Below the pieces are notes generated by a model, which worked only from the letters and a program-made list of their open reading frames with translations, was not told the origin of the DNA and did not search any database. A stretch of DNA of 64,000 nucleotides from Oreohelix idahoensis (lineage: Eukaryota; Mollusca; Gastropoda; Stylommatophora; Oreohelicidae), in NCBI GenBank assembly GCA_024509875.1, contig JAMPIV010005010.1:793001-857000 (forward strand), written 5' to 3'. Both the position numbers and the translations under genes were made by a program. Position 1 is the stretch's first letter, and each line of letters starts with the position of its first letter. Shown piece after piece: positions 34,496 to 45,935 of this stretch.

Positions 34496-35396
34496 TATTG
34501 TTATTTCCCTTCGACTATAAATCTAAAAACTCCAGTTTACCAAATAAACCTAATCTAACAGAATCTTATCCCCATAACAAGTCTCTGTCTACAAATTATT
34601 CTAATTATTTTCAGGAATGTTTTCTAAATACATAAAAAAATTATTTATTGAAACTCTATTTAAAAATACAAATTACTCAAGAATGAGATCAAATAATAAA
34701 AAGAATTTATAGAAATAATAATAGGAATGAAGATGGAACACAATATGTACTTGGTAACAAAGCAAATGTCACTTGGTAACTAAGCACAAGTGTTTGCTCA
34801 GCAAATGTTGTCAAGTTGTAATATCGGAATTACATTGTTGCGTGGGTGATGGAAGAATCATGCGATACTCTTGTTTCAGTGTATCATTGTTTAATAAAAA
34901 TGTAATTAGTAGATATTTGTTTTGTGTTTTCTGTTTCTATTGTGCCTTCCTGTTCTTTTTCCTAGTAGGCAAGATTGTAAAAAATAATCTAGAACTGTGA
35001 CTCTTACAGTTTCAGTTAATGTGCATTCACAGTGCTGTTAACACTTGATGTGTTGTTGCGCTTTAAATGCTATTTTAAAAAAATTAATAAAACCTTGTTG
35101 TTGAAAACAATGGCCTGAAAATGCAAAGGAGTCATTATATTTTACAACATATTTAGTGAAATAATGTCAAATAGCATTTATTTGAAAACTGAACGATTGA
35201 GCGGGGGCTTGCTAGGGGCTGCCACCCTATTTTGACTATAACTATTAGCATTTTTTTTTTTACTTTACACAGTGTCCTCAGAACCTAACCACAGCCTAAG
35301 ATGTAATCAAACTGTATAACACATTTTCATTTGCTGGCATGTTATGCTTGTTCAGAAAGTGAGACATGTAAACTATGTTTTATGATTGGGTGAAGG
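34496..35396. other. Spacer, no feature recognised
   Basis: AT-rich; short ORFs only. Confidence 0.4.
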
Positions 35397-35600
35397 GAGC
35401 CGCGCTGGTGTAATGGCTACAACGTTGTACTGGCGACCAGGTGTTCATGGTTCAAACCCGGGCGTCGGCGTTTGAAGAAATGTTTACGACCGGAAATTTG
35501 ACTGAATAATCTGAACGGCCCCTGCACATAAATCCCGTGTGGATGGGAAGGAGCGAGACTCCAAAGCTCGTGTGCAGGCTGTTGAAAACATGATTTATAT
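35397..35600 (+). repeat. tRNA-derived SINE-like element
   Basis: Starts GGGAGCCGCGCTGG with an A-box-like TGGTGTAATGG and a B-box-like GGTTCAAACCC 37 bases later. The body contains TGAATAATCTGAACGGCCCC and CGAGACTCCAAAGCTCGTG. Consistent with a pol III-promoted SINE. TSDs not established. Confidence 0.55.
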
Positions 35601-35844
35601 TTTTATTCAGAGAGTGAGACTAGCTAGTAACTCATCAAGAAATGACAGCAATCAATTATGATTTGCAAATATTGCTTCATGTCTTGAGGATGGCACAGTT
35701 TCTACTTTATTAGTTTCTTCCTTTGCTTTTCCTTCCACTGAGCAAGTAAACTGGTCAACACACACATACACTTGAAAACTATAATTCACTAAAACACTTT
35801 TATAACGACTGAAGACAGATGCCTGAATAAAAATAAAAAAATCT

Positions 35845-35916
35845 ACCTCTGCCGGGAATCGGAAGCAGGACATCTGTTTGGAAGGCAAACATTTTAACCA
35901 CTAAAACAAATGACGC
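35845..35916 (-). repeat. tRNA-Gly(TCC)-like sequence
   Basis: The minus strand reads like a tRNA-Gly: TTAGTGGTTAAAATG (A box), GCCTTCCAAACAG (anticodon arm with TCC) and CCGATTCCCGGCAGAGG (B box region). The acceptor ends do not pair well, so it is a relic tRNA or SINE head rather than a functional gene. Confidence 0.5.
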
Positions 35917-35921
35917 ACCAT

Positions 35922-36344
35922 AGTTTATGTAGTTTTTACAATCTTACCCATGTTAATGTATGCTTGTTTACACAATACCTAATAGAGGTGAGCAAGATAA
36001 ATGTTTGTTTAAAATATTGATCAATGCAATCAATCGACTGCTGCTTCATTCAAACATATGCAAGTTGATTTCTGAGTGTGTTCAAAGAAAAAAGAATATT
36101 TACGTAGGATTCTAGCTGTCAAGGGATGTAATTTTTTGCTCTTGCATGGATTTATATTACTATTGACGAGTAAGTCACCGGCCTAAAGATGGGGAAGGGG
36201 ACGTAATTATGTTGTGTGCTTTCTGCTGCATGCCCTGATGATGGCACTAAATTCACCTGGAGTCATTTCATTCATTTCCATTTTGCTTCAGAAGTATGGA
36301 AACAGTGGCACAGAGGAATATTTCTTTTAAAAAAAAAATCCCGC
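35922..36344. other. Spacer, no feature recognised
   Basis: No coding or repeat signal that I can support. Confidence 0.4.
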
Positions 36345-36356
36345 GACATGAAGTAT

Positions 36357-37111
36357 CATCATCATCATCTCAGCCCGTAACCCGTCATGGGTCGTAGGGG
36401 TGCCATGGTGGAAGCATCAGCAGACAGGGTCCTCCACTGCTCTCTATCCTCAGCAATGCGTTCAAGTGTGGAAAAACCGTGTCCTGCCCACTCTTTGATG
36501 TTATCAGCCCAGGATTTTCTCTGCCTTCCTCTTCTCCGTTTACCTTCGACTGTTCCCTGAAGGATCGTTTTCGAAAGGGAGTCATGACGAGTTACATGCC
36601 CAAACCAGGCAAGCTTTCGACGTTTCACTATTGACAAAAGTGGTTCTTGGTGGCCTGCATAGGTGTTTATCTTCTCTCTAACATAGACATTTGTTTTGTG
36701 CTCTTTATAGCAAATGCGCAGAATTCTTCTATAACATGTATGCGCGAAAGCCTGAATCCTTCGCTCCGTATCTGCAGTGAGTGTCCAGCCCTCACACCCA
36801 TACAAGAGAATAGATAATACAAGTGAATTGTATAATTTGATCTTCACAGGAAAACTGATCTTACTTTTCCAGATCACATTCAACCTTGTCATGGTAGCTG
36901 AGGCCATCTCAAGTCTTGTCTTGATTTCTTTACTTGATCTTCCATCACTACATATAGTGGACCCGAGATATTTAAAGGTGTTAACTTCTTCTAACGTTTG
37001 CCCATTTAACGTAATGTTGGTCGGAACATGTTTCTTATGGCTATTCGCCAATATCTTGCTTTTTTCTATATTAATTTCCATCCCATACGTTCTTGTTACT
37101 TTCTCCAGTCT
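36357..37111 (-). mobile_element. RTE-like LINE fragment (family 4), 12-bp TSD
   Basis: GACATGAAGTAT is at 36345-36356 and 37112-37123. The 238-residue minus ORF (37081-36365) is uninterrupted: INIEKSKILAN, LEEVNTFKYLGSTI, LYGCEGWTLTADTERRIQAF, RKLAWFGHVTRHD, EGKRRRGRQRKSWADNIKEW. It ends with a (GAT)n tail and is 5'-truncated. The clean ORF and exact TSD suggest a recent insertion. Confidence 0.9.
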
Positions 37112-37367
37112 GACATGAAGTATATTGGGAAGAAATGCACGCTATTTCATTAGGTGCGCAATTTAGTTCCGTGGTCAAAAACATGTCATGAAAAAGATTG
37201 CAACTTTGGTGGGAAAAAATGGGACTAACATGATGGATGAGACTGGTTAATGATTATGCAAACTTGAGCAGAGTTTACACCTGGAGAGAAATAAACTTTT
37301 TGAGATATTTCAGTAGTTGGCCTGTTATACTCACTGAAAATGAGATATATGAACCTAAGTATTATTG

Positions 37368-37715
37368 CCAAGATCTGCTTACTCGGAGCAAGCAAGAGGA
37401 CATGCACACCATCATAGCTGGCAGACGCTGGAGCTGGGTTGGCCATGTCCTCAGAAGAGACCCTGATGCCATCACAAGAACAGCTATGCTTTGGACCCCT
37501 GAAGGAAAACGAAAGAGAGGCCGACCAAAAACAACCGGGCGGAGGACTGTGGAAGCTGAGATGCAAAGAATGAACCAGAGTTGGGGCACTGTACGAAGGA
37601 TGGCCACCGACCGAGCAAAGTGGAATCAATTTGTTGTTGCCCTACAAGACGCCACTAGGCGTGATGGCCACTGACTGCTTTGACGGTCGGCGGCTAAGGA
37701 TCAAAGAAGAAGAAG
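37368..37715 (+). mobile_element. RTE-like LINE tail fragment (family 5), 11-bp TSD
   Basis: AAGTATTATTG occurs at 37357-37367 and 37716-37726. The plus frame reads AGRRWSWVGHVLRRD, TPEGKRKRGRPKTTGRRT, NQFVVALQDATRRDGH and stops, followed by a short 3' UTR and a (GAA)n tail. Same 3' end as 17774-17977. Confidence 0.9.
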
Positions 37716-37854
37716 AAGTATTATTGGTTGTGTGAAATCTTCAGCAGAGATTATGATTGGAGAGAAATTAATTAGCTTCTACAAGACTTGCAGAATTTTT
37801 GTGCGGACGGCAAACCATAAGTCAGAAGAGTTCAGGACCACGACAGGGTGATAT

Positions 37855-37990
37855 TTTGTCACTATCTTTTCATACTCCTGTCGTGGGATTGTCTCCTCTG
37901 CTCTGCAGCGGTGGTCCAACAAAGGCCAAACTTTGAGTAAGAAAAAAGACGGTCTTCAAAGGTCATCAATCTTCGCTCAAGATTACTTTT
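37855..37990 (+). repeat. Unclassified dispersed repeat (also near 52660 and 52920)
   Basis: CTCTGCTCTGCAGCGGTGGTCCAACAAAGG, here broken into parts CTGCTCTGCAG and GTCCAACAAAGG, then GGTCTTCAAAGGT and CAAGATTACTTTTGGC, recur in the same order at 52660-52780 and partly at 52920-53010. No coding capacity. Confidence 0.5.
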
Positions 37991-38214
37991 GGCAGAGATA
38001 CAAATATAAGAATGATGCTTCTATTTCAGGGAGCCTCACAGGAATTTTAAGAAAGCAAGCATAACAACTGAGATCATCTAAGCTGTCATGAACTTTTTAT
38101 CTTCCTACCCCTTCTGTGAGGAAAAAGAAATTTGCTTGTATCTTCTGACCCCGCAACTGAAATGATTCAGTAAAATATTACTTTAATAGCACTGGCTGGT
38201 TAAAGTTAGTTGCT

Positions 38215-38460
38215 TATCCTTTACAGGACGTGGCAATCAACCCCAGCTTTTATTGGCTGTTTGTGATTTTTCTAGGCAATTTTTTTCATTCAGTAGTTTG
38301 CCATTGCTTTCTGAACGGTACGGCGCTTATACCATTGTTAAAAATCCACACAAAGCGATCTGCTACCAAACCGCCTGCAGCTGGTTTCGAACCTGGTATA
38401 TCTGGATTATGAAACTCCGTTCATATCCATTAGGCCACAGACGCCGACACTGGCTGGTTA
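38215..38460 (-). repeat. tRNA-derived SINE-like element
   Basis: On the minus strand GTGGCCTAATGG (A box) is followed by CCAGGTTCGAAACC (B box), then a body with GTTCAGAAAGCAATGG and AACCCC..TGATTGCCACG. Boundaries uncertain. Confidence 0.5.
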
Positions 38461-38529
38461 TGTATTTAAAATAACTGAGTCATATGGGTGAAATTCACTC
38501 AATAATGATTAAATAAACTATCAGTTTGT

Positions 38530-39066
38530 TTTTCAATCAATCAATACCCTTTAGCTCCCTGAGGAGCATAGGCCTTCAACAAACACATGCCAAGTCTTCC
38601 TGAGCTGTGCCATCCGCTCAAGTTCTTTCCAAGTGTTTTCCTCATTTTCACCTCTGTATCCAGTTCTCTTTTCCATGTGGTTTTTTGGTCTACCTCTGCC
38701 TCTCTTGCCCTGTGGATTCCAGAACAAGGACTGCCTTGTAATGCTATCAGCAGGTTTCCTCAATGTATGTCCTATCCATCGCCAGTGCCTTCTTCTCAAC
38801 TCTTGTTCCACTGGCACTTGTCTGGTTGTTGTCATCAATTCCACATTTGTGACTTTGCCATACCATTTCAGTCCTTCGGTTCTACGCAAGCACCCGTTTA
38901 TAAAAGTCTGTAGCTTTTTGGTTGTTGTTTTTGTTTCTCTCCATGTCTCAGAGCCATACAATAGAACTGACTTGACATTTGAGTTGAAGATTCTTATTTT
39001 CATGTTTGACTTGATTTTTCTTGTTCTCATTATGTTTCCCAATGCAATGAAAGCTCCTCTTGCTTT
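38530..39066 (-). mobile_element. LINE family 1, copy C (5'-truncated), 9-bp TSD
   Basis: TCAGTTTGT occurs at 38521-38529 and 39067-39075. The minus ORF (39042-38551) covers the C-terminal domain ([50 protein letters not shown]) and ends with (TTGA)n, exactly as in copy A. Confidence 0.9.
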
Positions 39067-39109
39067 TCAGTTTGTATTTACAGATAACAAATTTAATAAT
39101 CAATTATAG

Positions 39110-39870
39110 TTAACAAACTTCTGTCCCATAATTGTAATCAGATGCAGGAAAAATTGAAAACACTCGATGAGAGATCACAGCAGTTCAGTCTGAAAATGCA
39201 CAGGGAAAAGACAAAATAACGAGAATAAATGCAAGTAATGATAACAGGGTTGAACTTGAAGAAACACCAATACAAGATGTAGAATCGTACACATATCTTG
39301 GCAGCAGTATAGACAAAGTTGGAGGGACAGACAGTGATATCAAACTAAGACTACAAAGGGCAGGAGGGGCTTTCATTGCATTGGGAAATATATGGAGATC
39401 AAGAGAAATCGGATCCAACATGAAAATAAGAATCTTCTGCTCAGGTGTGAGGTCAGTCCTATTGTATGGCTCTGAGACATGGAGAACAACAAAGACAACA
39501 ACCATAAAGCTAGACTTTCATAAATGGATGCTTGCGTAGAATAGAGGGATTAAAATGGTATGACATGGTTACCAACGTGAAACTGAGGACAAGTGCCAGT
39601 GCAACAAGAGATGAGAAGAAGACGATTACGATGGATAGGACACACACTGAGGAAACCTTTTGATAGCATTACAAGGCAGTCCTTGTTCTGGAACCCCTAG
39701 GGCAAGAGAGGCAGAGGTAGACCAAGAAGCGCATGGAGAAGAGAGCTGGAAACAGACGTGAAAATGACGAGGAGAACGTGGGAAGAACTTGAGATGATGG
39801 CACGTGACAGGAGGACTTGGCATGTGTTTGTTGAAGGCCTATGCTCCTTTGGGAGTGAAGGGTTACGAAT
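39110..39870 (+). mobile_element. LINE family 1, copy D (5'-truncated)
   Basis: Plus-strand copy beginning in the RT region (ATCAGATGCAGGAAAAATTG) and ending GAAGGCCTATGCTCC...GGGAGTG. Frame broken in several places. Head-to-head with copy C, 43 bases apart. Confidence 0.8.
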
Positions 39871-39880
39871 CAATGAATGA

Positions 39881-40977
39881 ACAGTTAAAAATAGAGTGAT
39901 ATATGAAAATGTGTCACAGAACATTGGGTCGATCTCTTTTCCTCTCTGGCAGTATTTAGTTACATTTTTTGAGTGGACAAAATTGCATCCTTTTCTGTGG
40001 TTTGCACATTTTCTTTCCCTGCTATCAAGCAGATAGTTAGTACTTTCAAATCATCTTACACTCCTCTCAGGGATACGTCATCAAGTCTGTTTGTTTACTG
40101 TTCATCCCTGCTGGAATAGGAGACGGATAAGATAATATTAACCAACAATCATGTTGGAAAATTTCGGATGTGCCCGGCATCAGGCTACGGATTAGCACTA
40201 AAATCGCCCAGCGAATTTGTTTAAATGGTGATGTGCCTTCCTCAACCAGATTGGTAAACGAAGAATTTTGTTTGCGCAAGCGACAGGTAGTTAGATTACT
40301 CGCCTGCGCGACATATTTCTAGACAGACAAGAATGGCATAATCGTTTCCGGTACAAATTGTTTCAAAGACATTACTTTTAATGAAAGTAAGAAGTTATTT
40401 GTAAACGATGCACAGAGAGTGATCAGATGTTTTCATTCCATATTTGGGTGACATGACCTTTGCAATGATGCACAGAAATTTCATAGTGGAAATAATTTGA
40501 AGTACCCCCACAAAACACGCATGTTTGAAACAATTTGCAGACATGTCGGAATGAATCCTTTTGATTGGAGCCCTGCTTAACATCATAACAAACAAATGCA
40601 GGGGAAGAGAGGCAATATAACCTGACACTTTAGCCAGGTTAAAGCACTGCGAACACTCACCTTGCGTCAAGAAGACAACCAGACCTTTCCAGAGCTAAGA
40701 ATAGTGCCAGACCAGACCTTGTTTGAGCATTCTCAGGACTTAAAAGGCCAGGAAAAACTCTACCCAGGAAAACCGGAATTTGAGGGAACTGAAACACAAG
40801 TCAAAGGGGGAACTTATTGCTAAAGTAACAACACTCCAGACCAAGTGTAAGAGGCCTTCACAAGGGCCTTTAAATCTCTGAGCCAGCAGTCCATGAGCCT
40901 AAAGATTGACGTTAGTTGTACATTTTGAATTCTATATTTTTTCATTATTAACATGTGAACTAATACGTATGTATTGA
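39881..40977. other. Spacer, no feature recognised
   Basis: No ORF above 91 codons and no recognised repeat. Confidence 0.4.
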
Positions 40978-41640
40978 CATGTAAATAGTAATATGTGAAA
41001 ATTACTAGTGGATGTCCAAGTCATTTGAGATTAGTAACCTCAGCACGTAGAATGATGATTTCATGAACCACTACTGCCAGGGCTTGTGACTGCATTTTTG
41101 CGAGTTTATTATAAAGGACACAAGGCAGAGGTAGTCCCAAGTTCTGTATGGAGCAGGGAGGTAACGATGAAAGAAATGATGCACATACTTGTTATATTAT
41201 TAACCTTTTCAACCAGTGTAAATGTAAAACATATTCACTCTAAATGTATTGAAAGTTTCAACCTTTTCAACCAGTGTAAATGTAAAATATATTCACTTTA
41301 AATGTAATGAAAGTTTCAGCCTTTTCAACCAGTGTAAATGTAAACATATTCAAACTATATTGTTAACATTTTCTACTTAAGTTAAAAATTAAACTATTCA
41401 TTTTAAATGTAAAGATAGTTTTTCGCCCACTGGGACTAACATTAATTCTCAGAGAGCGTAAAAGTTCTGAGATAGATGGGATGGTGGAATAGGAAGATGG
41501 GGGACGCATAAGTATGTGTTGGGGAAACTCAATACTCAAAGGGTATTTGTTTCTCTTCTTTTACCATACTAGTTCGTGGGACCAGTTGAGGGTACTATTT
41601 CTGGAACAAGTGAGGGTATAAGTGGCCTAAAGTCGATGCT
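40978..41640 (+). repeat. 0.66-kb dispersed repeat, copy 1
   Basis: Homologous along its length to the complement of 54905-55592. Shared landmarks: CTAGTGGATGTCCAA, GATGATTTC.TGAACCAC, TAGTCCCAAGTTC.TATGGAGCAGGGAGG, TCTGAGATA.GTGGGATGGT, ACATAAGTATGTGT, TTCTTTTACCATA. Contains about 2.5 units of a 58-bp tandem repeat (CTTTTCAACCAGTGTAAATG) at 41195-41345. No coding region; class unknown. Confidence 0.7.
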
Positions 41641-43310
41641 AGATTTCATCATCAGACGGGTCTGTTAAAGAGAAGGTATTTACATGTTGACTGCACTTAG
41701 TTTTGTTAGCAGTTTAATATACGCGGTAACAATTCTATCTGGGGGCCAACATGATGTATTTTTACACCAATGTTAATTATAATGAACGCGATATAAGGTT
41801 TACGTTACTAGGTGATGATGACGTAATAGATGCTGCACTAATTTATGCAGACCGTTAATTCTGGGCCTTCTGATGTATGAATCCGTCAGTGTAAGACATA
41901 GATGCTAACACTCCCATGATAATTTGAAGTTATACAGTTCTTTTATGTGGCTTAAGAATTTGAGAAGGACGCCACTGTTATTCCAGAAGATGCCAAATTA
42001 AGTATGCAAGTTCAATGATTTTATGCAGAGGAATTTTACGGGAGTAATCAATATTAATCTCCATATTCTGGTTGTCACTACTTAGGTGTTAACCGTCTTA
42101 TCGGCACCTCTAGTAAATAGGCCAGGTATGAGACGATTGTATCAAGGACGGTAGGAGATTCTATATATATACATTGATGCCATTGTGTCATGAACATTAT
42201 TCTATGCTTCGTAAATAAAAATGCTGTATCTGTGGACCCTTACTACAAGTTGTTGGAGGTCGATTTATGAGGAATTGTTCTTGCACAAGCCCATACCATT
42301 CAATACATCTCATTCGCACGACGCTCATTACAGAGGTCAAATATGAAGTAATAGTCTTCTTCAACCACTCAATCTCCAACATAACAAAACCATTCGTAAC
42401 AGGGTCTTAGAGCCGCGGGACCAGCTTTGCAGTTATTCCCTGATTCTACTTGGAACTTGCTGCAACTCTTAATCTTGACCAGGAACGTGAGTTTCCAGTC
42501 ACCTATCTGCGAAGAACCAAAACACCAGCGGGAGCAGAAATCCCAGCAGCTAAGTGTACACATAAAAACTGCCAAGTGAAACTTCCCCTTATATAATTCA
42601 CCATTAATATCATATGATGATGACCAATTTTTGTTAATGAATGTTCAGTTTTTCATAACTGTTAAAACATAAATGATTATTAAATTTGTTATTGAACTCT
42701 TTAAGTCCCAACAGCCAGTATACTGTACTTCCTCCTAGACCCATTTGGCCCGATCAACAGTATACTGGCTTTCGTTATCTCTTGATCCTTTCTAGGGCTG
42801 TTTTCTAATTTTGACAACTCAAAAACGCAATTTTCTTAAAGTATAGCCATCCATTTTGGACTTTTGCCATGAAAGACAAAACGAGTACTGTGTTGATATA
42901 TACTCTATACTAAATATAGCGAAATTAAATCAAATATTTAATAGTATAGTTTATTTCCAACCTGAGTTTTTTTTTTCTCTCATACATTTTCAGTGAAAAA
43001 TAAATGTCAAATTTTAAAATTAAAGATTACACATTGGTATGATGACAAATGAGTTTGTTCTATGCTCAAAATAACACTTGTATTATTTAAATGTTCGCAG
43101 CACTGACATTTTAAAAATTAGAAATGCCATTTTGTTTTTAGAAAAGAAAAGAAAAGGCAAATGTTTTAAAAAACAAATCGATTCCTCTCCATCAAGTTTC
43201 AAGTTAACATTTATCATTTATTTTGAAAAAAAAAACAATTAAAGTTTCCGTGGGAACGTCATAGGAGTATTACTAGGTTATCATAAGCAGGTACGTTATG
43301 AAAAAAATGT
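41641..43310. other. Spacer with one inverted repeat
   Basis: AT-rich. AGCCAGTATACTGT (42713-42726) and its complement (42757-42770) form a 14-bp inverted repeat around a 30-base loop. No gene recognised. Confidence 0.45.
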
Positions 43311-43315
43311 AATAC

Positions 43316-44409
43316 TGTTACGTACATTTATTACCTAAGGGGGTAGTCTTCGGTCCTGCCAAATGTACGCACCAGTCTTAAAATAGTTATATTATTTGTG
43401 CGTTCGATTGATTCACGCACTGACGTGCACAATGCAGTGTGAGTTGCTTTGGACGCACGGATAACCTAGTTGAGGAGGATTCTGACGTCATGTTTTGAAC
43501 GGGGCAGTTCGGACCATGTTTATGTCCGATATATATTTCTTGGATTTTTCTGGCAAGTTTGAAGAAGCCATTATTTTGTAATTATATCTACTGGTATTCA
43601 TGATGAAGCCAATAGTGGAAGTATCAAGTAAGTGTCGCCCCATGTCACATCGAATGTTTATTGAGTTAAATTAAAGTGTCAGGCCGCTCCTAGTTTTGGT
43701 CTAGCGGGAATTCATCGTAGTATGTCATTCCTAGAATGGACAGACGGAGTCGTTAGCCCTTTTGAATTACCGTAGAGGGAGGATACCTACGAGTAAACGA
43801 AGTTAATTGATTTGTATGCTTCACATGTTTTTATATGCCGTATTTTCGTCAATGCCAAAGTCGTGGCATGGATATAGAGAGGTTAGTCAACACAGAACTC
43901 TAACCTGGTCGTATTGTCGTGGATGACTTTGTTTGGATTATATATATATATGCTACCTAAGTATCGTATGGAAAAAGTCTGGAATTGTTACAAGTATGAT
44001 AAGAAGTATTGCTCCTTGAGAATGAATCCGTTGGCCATAAGATACGTCCTTGAAAGAAGGTCAACGGACTTGACTGCAATACATATGATATGGTAGAGGA
44101 AGTGACCCTTAGTCACTTGAATAAGAGGACTTAATTGTTAGAGAATCTTCATGAACTTGAAAAGTAATTATCAACATTTTTGACGTATGACCCTTTTGCA
44201 CCTGTAACTATGATCGTCTTGTTCCACTCCGTATGTGTCACGTTAAATAAAATATATGTACAGTCATCACAGACTTGTGTGCTGCCAGTAAGTGACCAGT
44301 TAAACACTACTTGTTGGAGTTCGTTTTGAAGAACATTTTCTGACATTTTTGTTCCTTTGCAACCATTCGCGTAATGAAGTTCTTTACCATTAGAATGAAC
44401 GACCCAACA
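43316..44409 (+). repeat. 5' LTR of the gypsy element
   Basis: 1094 bp, TGTTAC...CCAACA. It differs from the 3' LTR at about half a dozen positions (for example near 43458, 44011, 44192, 44311, and one T-run length). A TATATATATA stretch near 43940 may serve as a TATA box. Confidence 0.95.
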
Positions 44410-44414
44410 GTAAA

Positions 44415-44430
44415 TGGTATGCCAGTGTGG
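44415..44430 (+). promoter_or_regulatory. Candidate primer-binding site
   Basis: TGGTATGCCAGTGTGG begins five bases after the 5' LTR. A tRNA 3' CCA end would pair with the TGG. I cannot name the tRNA from memory. Confidence 0.35.
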
Positions 44431-45530
44431 TCTGGAAATAAATAATTTCACAGGAACGTACTCAATCCAAGTATCGGTTGAAAAGAAGATTTGAACTTTC
44501 AAGGCGACAACATCTCAAACTTGGAACCTAGTGTGATGATGAATCAGAATCAACTTACGGTTACCAAATGCTCAAGGTCATCAATCAACCTCCACGTCAA
44601 GTTTTACAGTGACTGACTGCCTTGGGATCACCTATTCGTCATTATTACGTGCGAGCTGTTGTTATATACGCAGAGCGAAGTATTTTATCCTCAGACGTAC
44701 ATCCACGGAGACGAGGCACATTGTTTTTTCCCGGCACACGCGAGATGAGTATAACGTGCTTTCGTTGTACATTTTATTACTTTTAGCTGTGCCTTCTATA
44801 GTTATGTCCATCTTTACATTTTCCATGTTATATGTTATATGTTGTACATTCGTCGTGGGAGGTAGGGAGGTTGATCTGACGAACGAGATCCATCTCGAAG
44901 CCAATTCGGGCTCTTCGTCAGACGTTCTGTAGGGCTCAACTTGTAAGTTTCAATTGAGCGATAATTCCGGTCCAAGGCTAGAAACCTTGCCGAAGTTCCG
45001 ATCGCTAATTGTTCCTTATGATAGTATCTGTTTAGCTGTTTCGTCACGTTTACTTGTTGTTTTTGGTAGTTATTTTTACTCGTATTTAGTTTTATGATGA
45101 ATTTTGTTTGTATTATGCGTCCGTCTCACCTTTCCTGTCGTTCAGTTTTTTACAAAACCTATGTTTTTACACTGTGTTGTCAATTGTCCTGTTGAGTATC
45201 TGATCGTAGTTGTCATCGTAAATTTTTACGATATTCTATTTTAGTTACACATTTCTATTTTTGTTGATTTCTACGATTGTGTTCACTCGTCTTTGATTAT
45301 CGTGTCTTGTCGGTAATGTTTCTATTGTCTTTCACGTTGTTGCTTTCATGACATTTCATTACATAAATTACTATATTGATTATTGATATATTTCATAACT
45401 ATATGATAACAAAAGATACCGTTCTAGGACAGGAACGACGTACACTTGGCAAAGTAACAAGGTTAATTAATTTACATTGATTAATTATCATTTTATAAAT
45501 CAAGAGTATTGTGACTACTTATAAAGCATA
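44431..45530 (+). other. Leader of the gypsy element
   Basis: About 1.1 kb between LTR and gag. It has no ORF continuing the gag frame; a 107-codon plus-strand frame at 44609-44932 is of unknown meaning. Would contain packaging and translation signals. Confidence 0.5.
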
Positions 45531-45935
45531 ATGTATTCACTAGATTATTTCATTAAGCAAGCAAAAGCTCTTCAGATGGCTCCTGATGAAGCAAAAGCAT
45601 TTGCACTTGCAGAATATAAGAAAGCTCAAGAAATAGAAGCCGAACAGAGAAAGCTAGAAACTTTAAGGTTACAAAATTTGCAATTTGAGGCAGATCAAAA
45701 ACGGATTGAGTCTGAGGAGAATGAGAAAAAAAAGATTCAGCGAGAGGCAGCTGAAAGAGAAATGGAGCGAGAAAAAAAGCAAATAGCTGAACAAGCCGCT
45801 GAATTAGAAGAGAAACGATTTCGCGAGAGGCAGAACAGAAGCAAAGGGAGGCTGAAGAAAGACTTAAAATTGAGCTGGAAGTTAAACAAAAGGAAATGGA
45901 AAATAAACAAAAGGAAATGGAAGAAAGAAGATTAA
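45531..45935 (+). CDS. gag: gag, N-terminal coiled coil (frameshifted from the rest)
   Basis: The ORF starts MYSLDYFIKQAKALQM and is dominated by Glu/Lys/Gln/Arg heptads from residue 30 to 105, a long coiled coil suited to multimerisation of a structural gag protein. After about residue 98 the frame reads basic nonsense, because a one-base change near 45822-45835 moves the coiled coil into the frame of the next ORF. I take this and 45896-47653 as one gag-protease gene with a break, not as two genes. No in-frame ATG with similar coding quality lies upstream. Confidence 0.8.
   Translation: MYSLDYFIKQAKALQMAPDEAKAFALAEYKKAQEIEAEQRKLETLRLQNLQFEADQKRIESEENEKKKIQREAAEREMEREKKQIAEQAAELEEKRFRERQNRSKGRLKKDLKLSWKLNKRKWKINKRKWKKED

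Noticed and set aside
42713..42770. 14-bp inverted repeat as a piggyBac-type terminus
   Set aside because: A TTAA-like sequence is close by, but no partner end or transposase was found; kept only as an inverted repeat.
44609..44932. 107-codon ORF in the gypsy leader as an extra gene
   Set aside because: No motif or similarity recognised; lies in the untranslated leader and is overlapped by an antisense frame.
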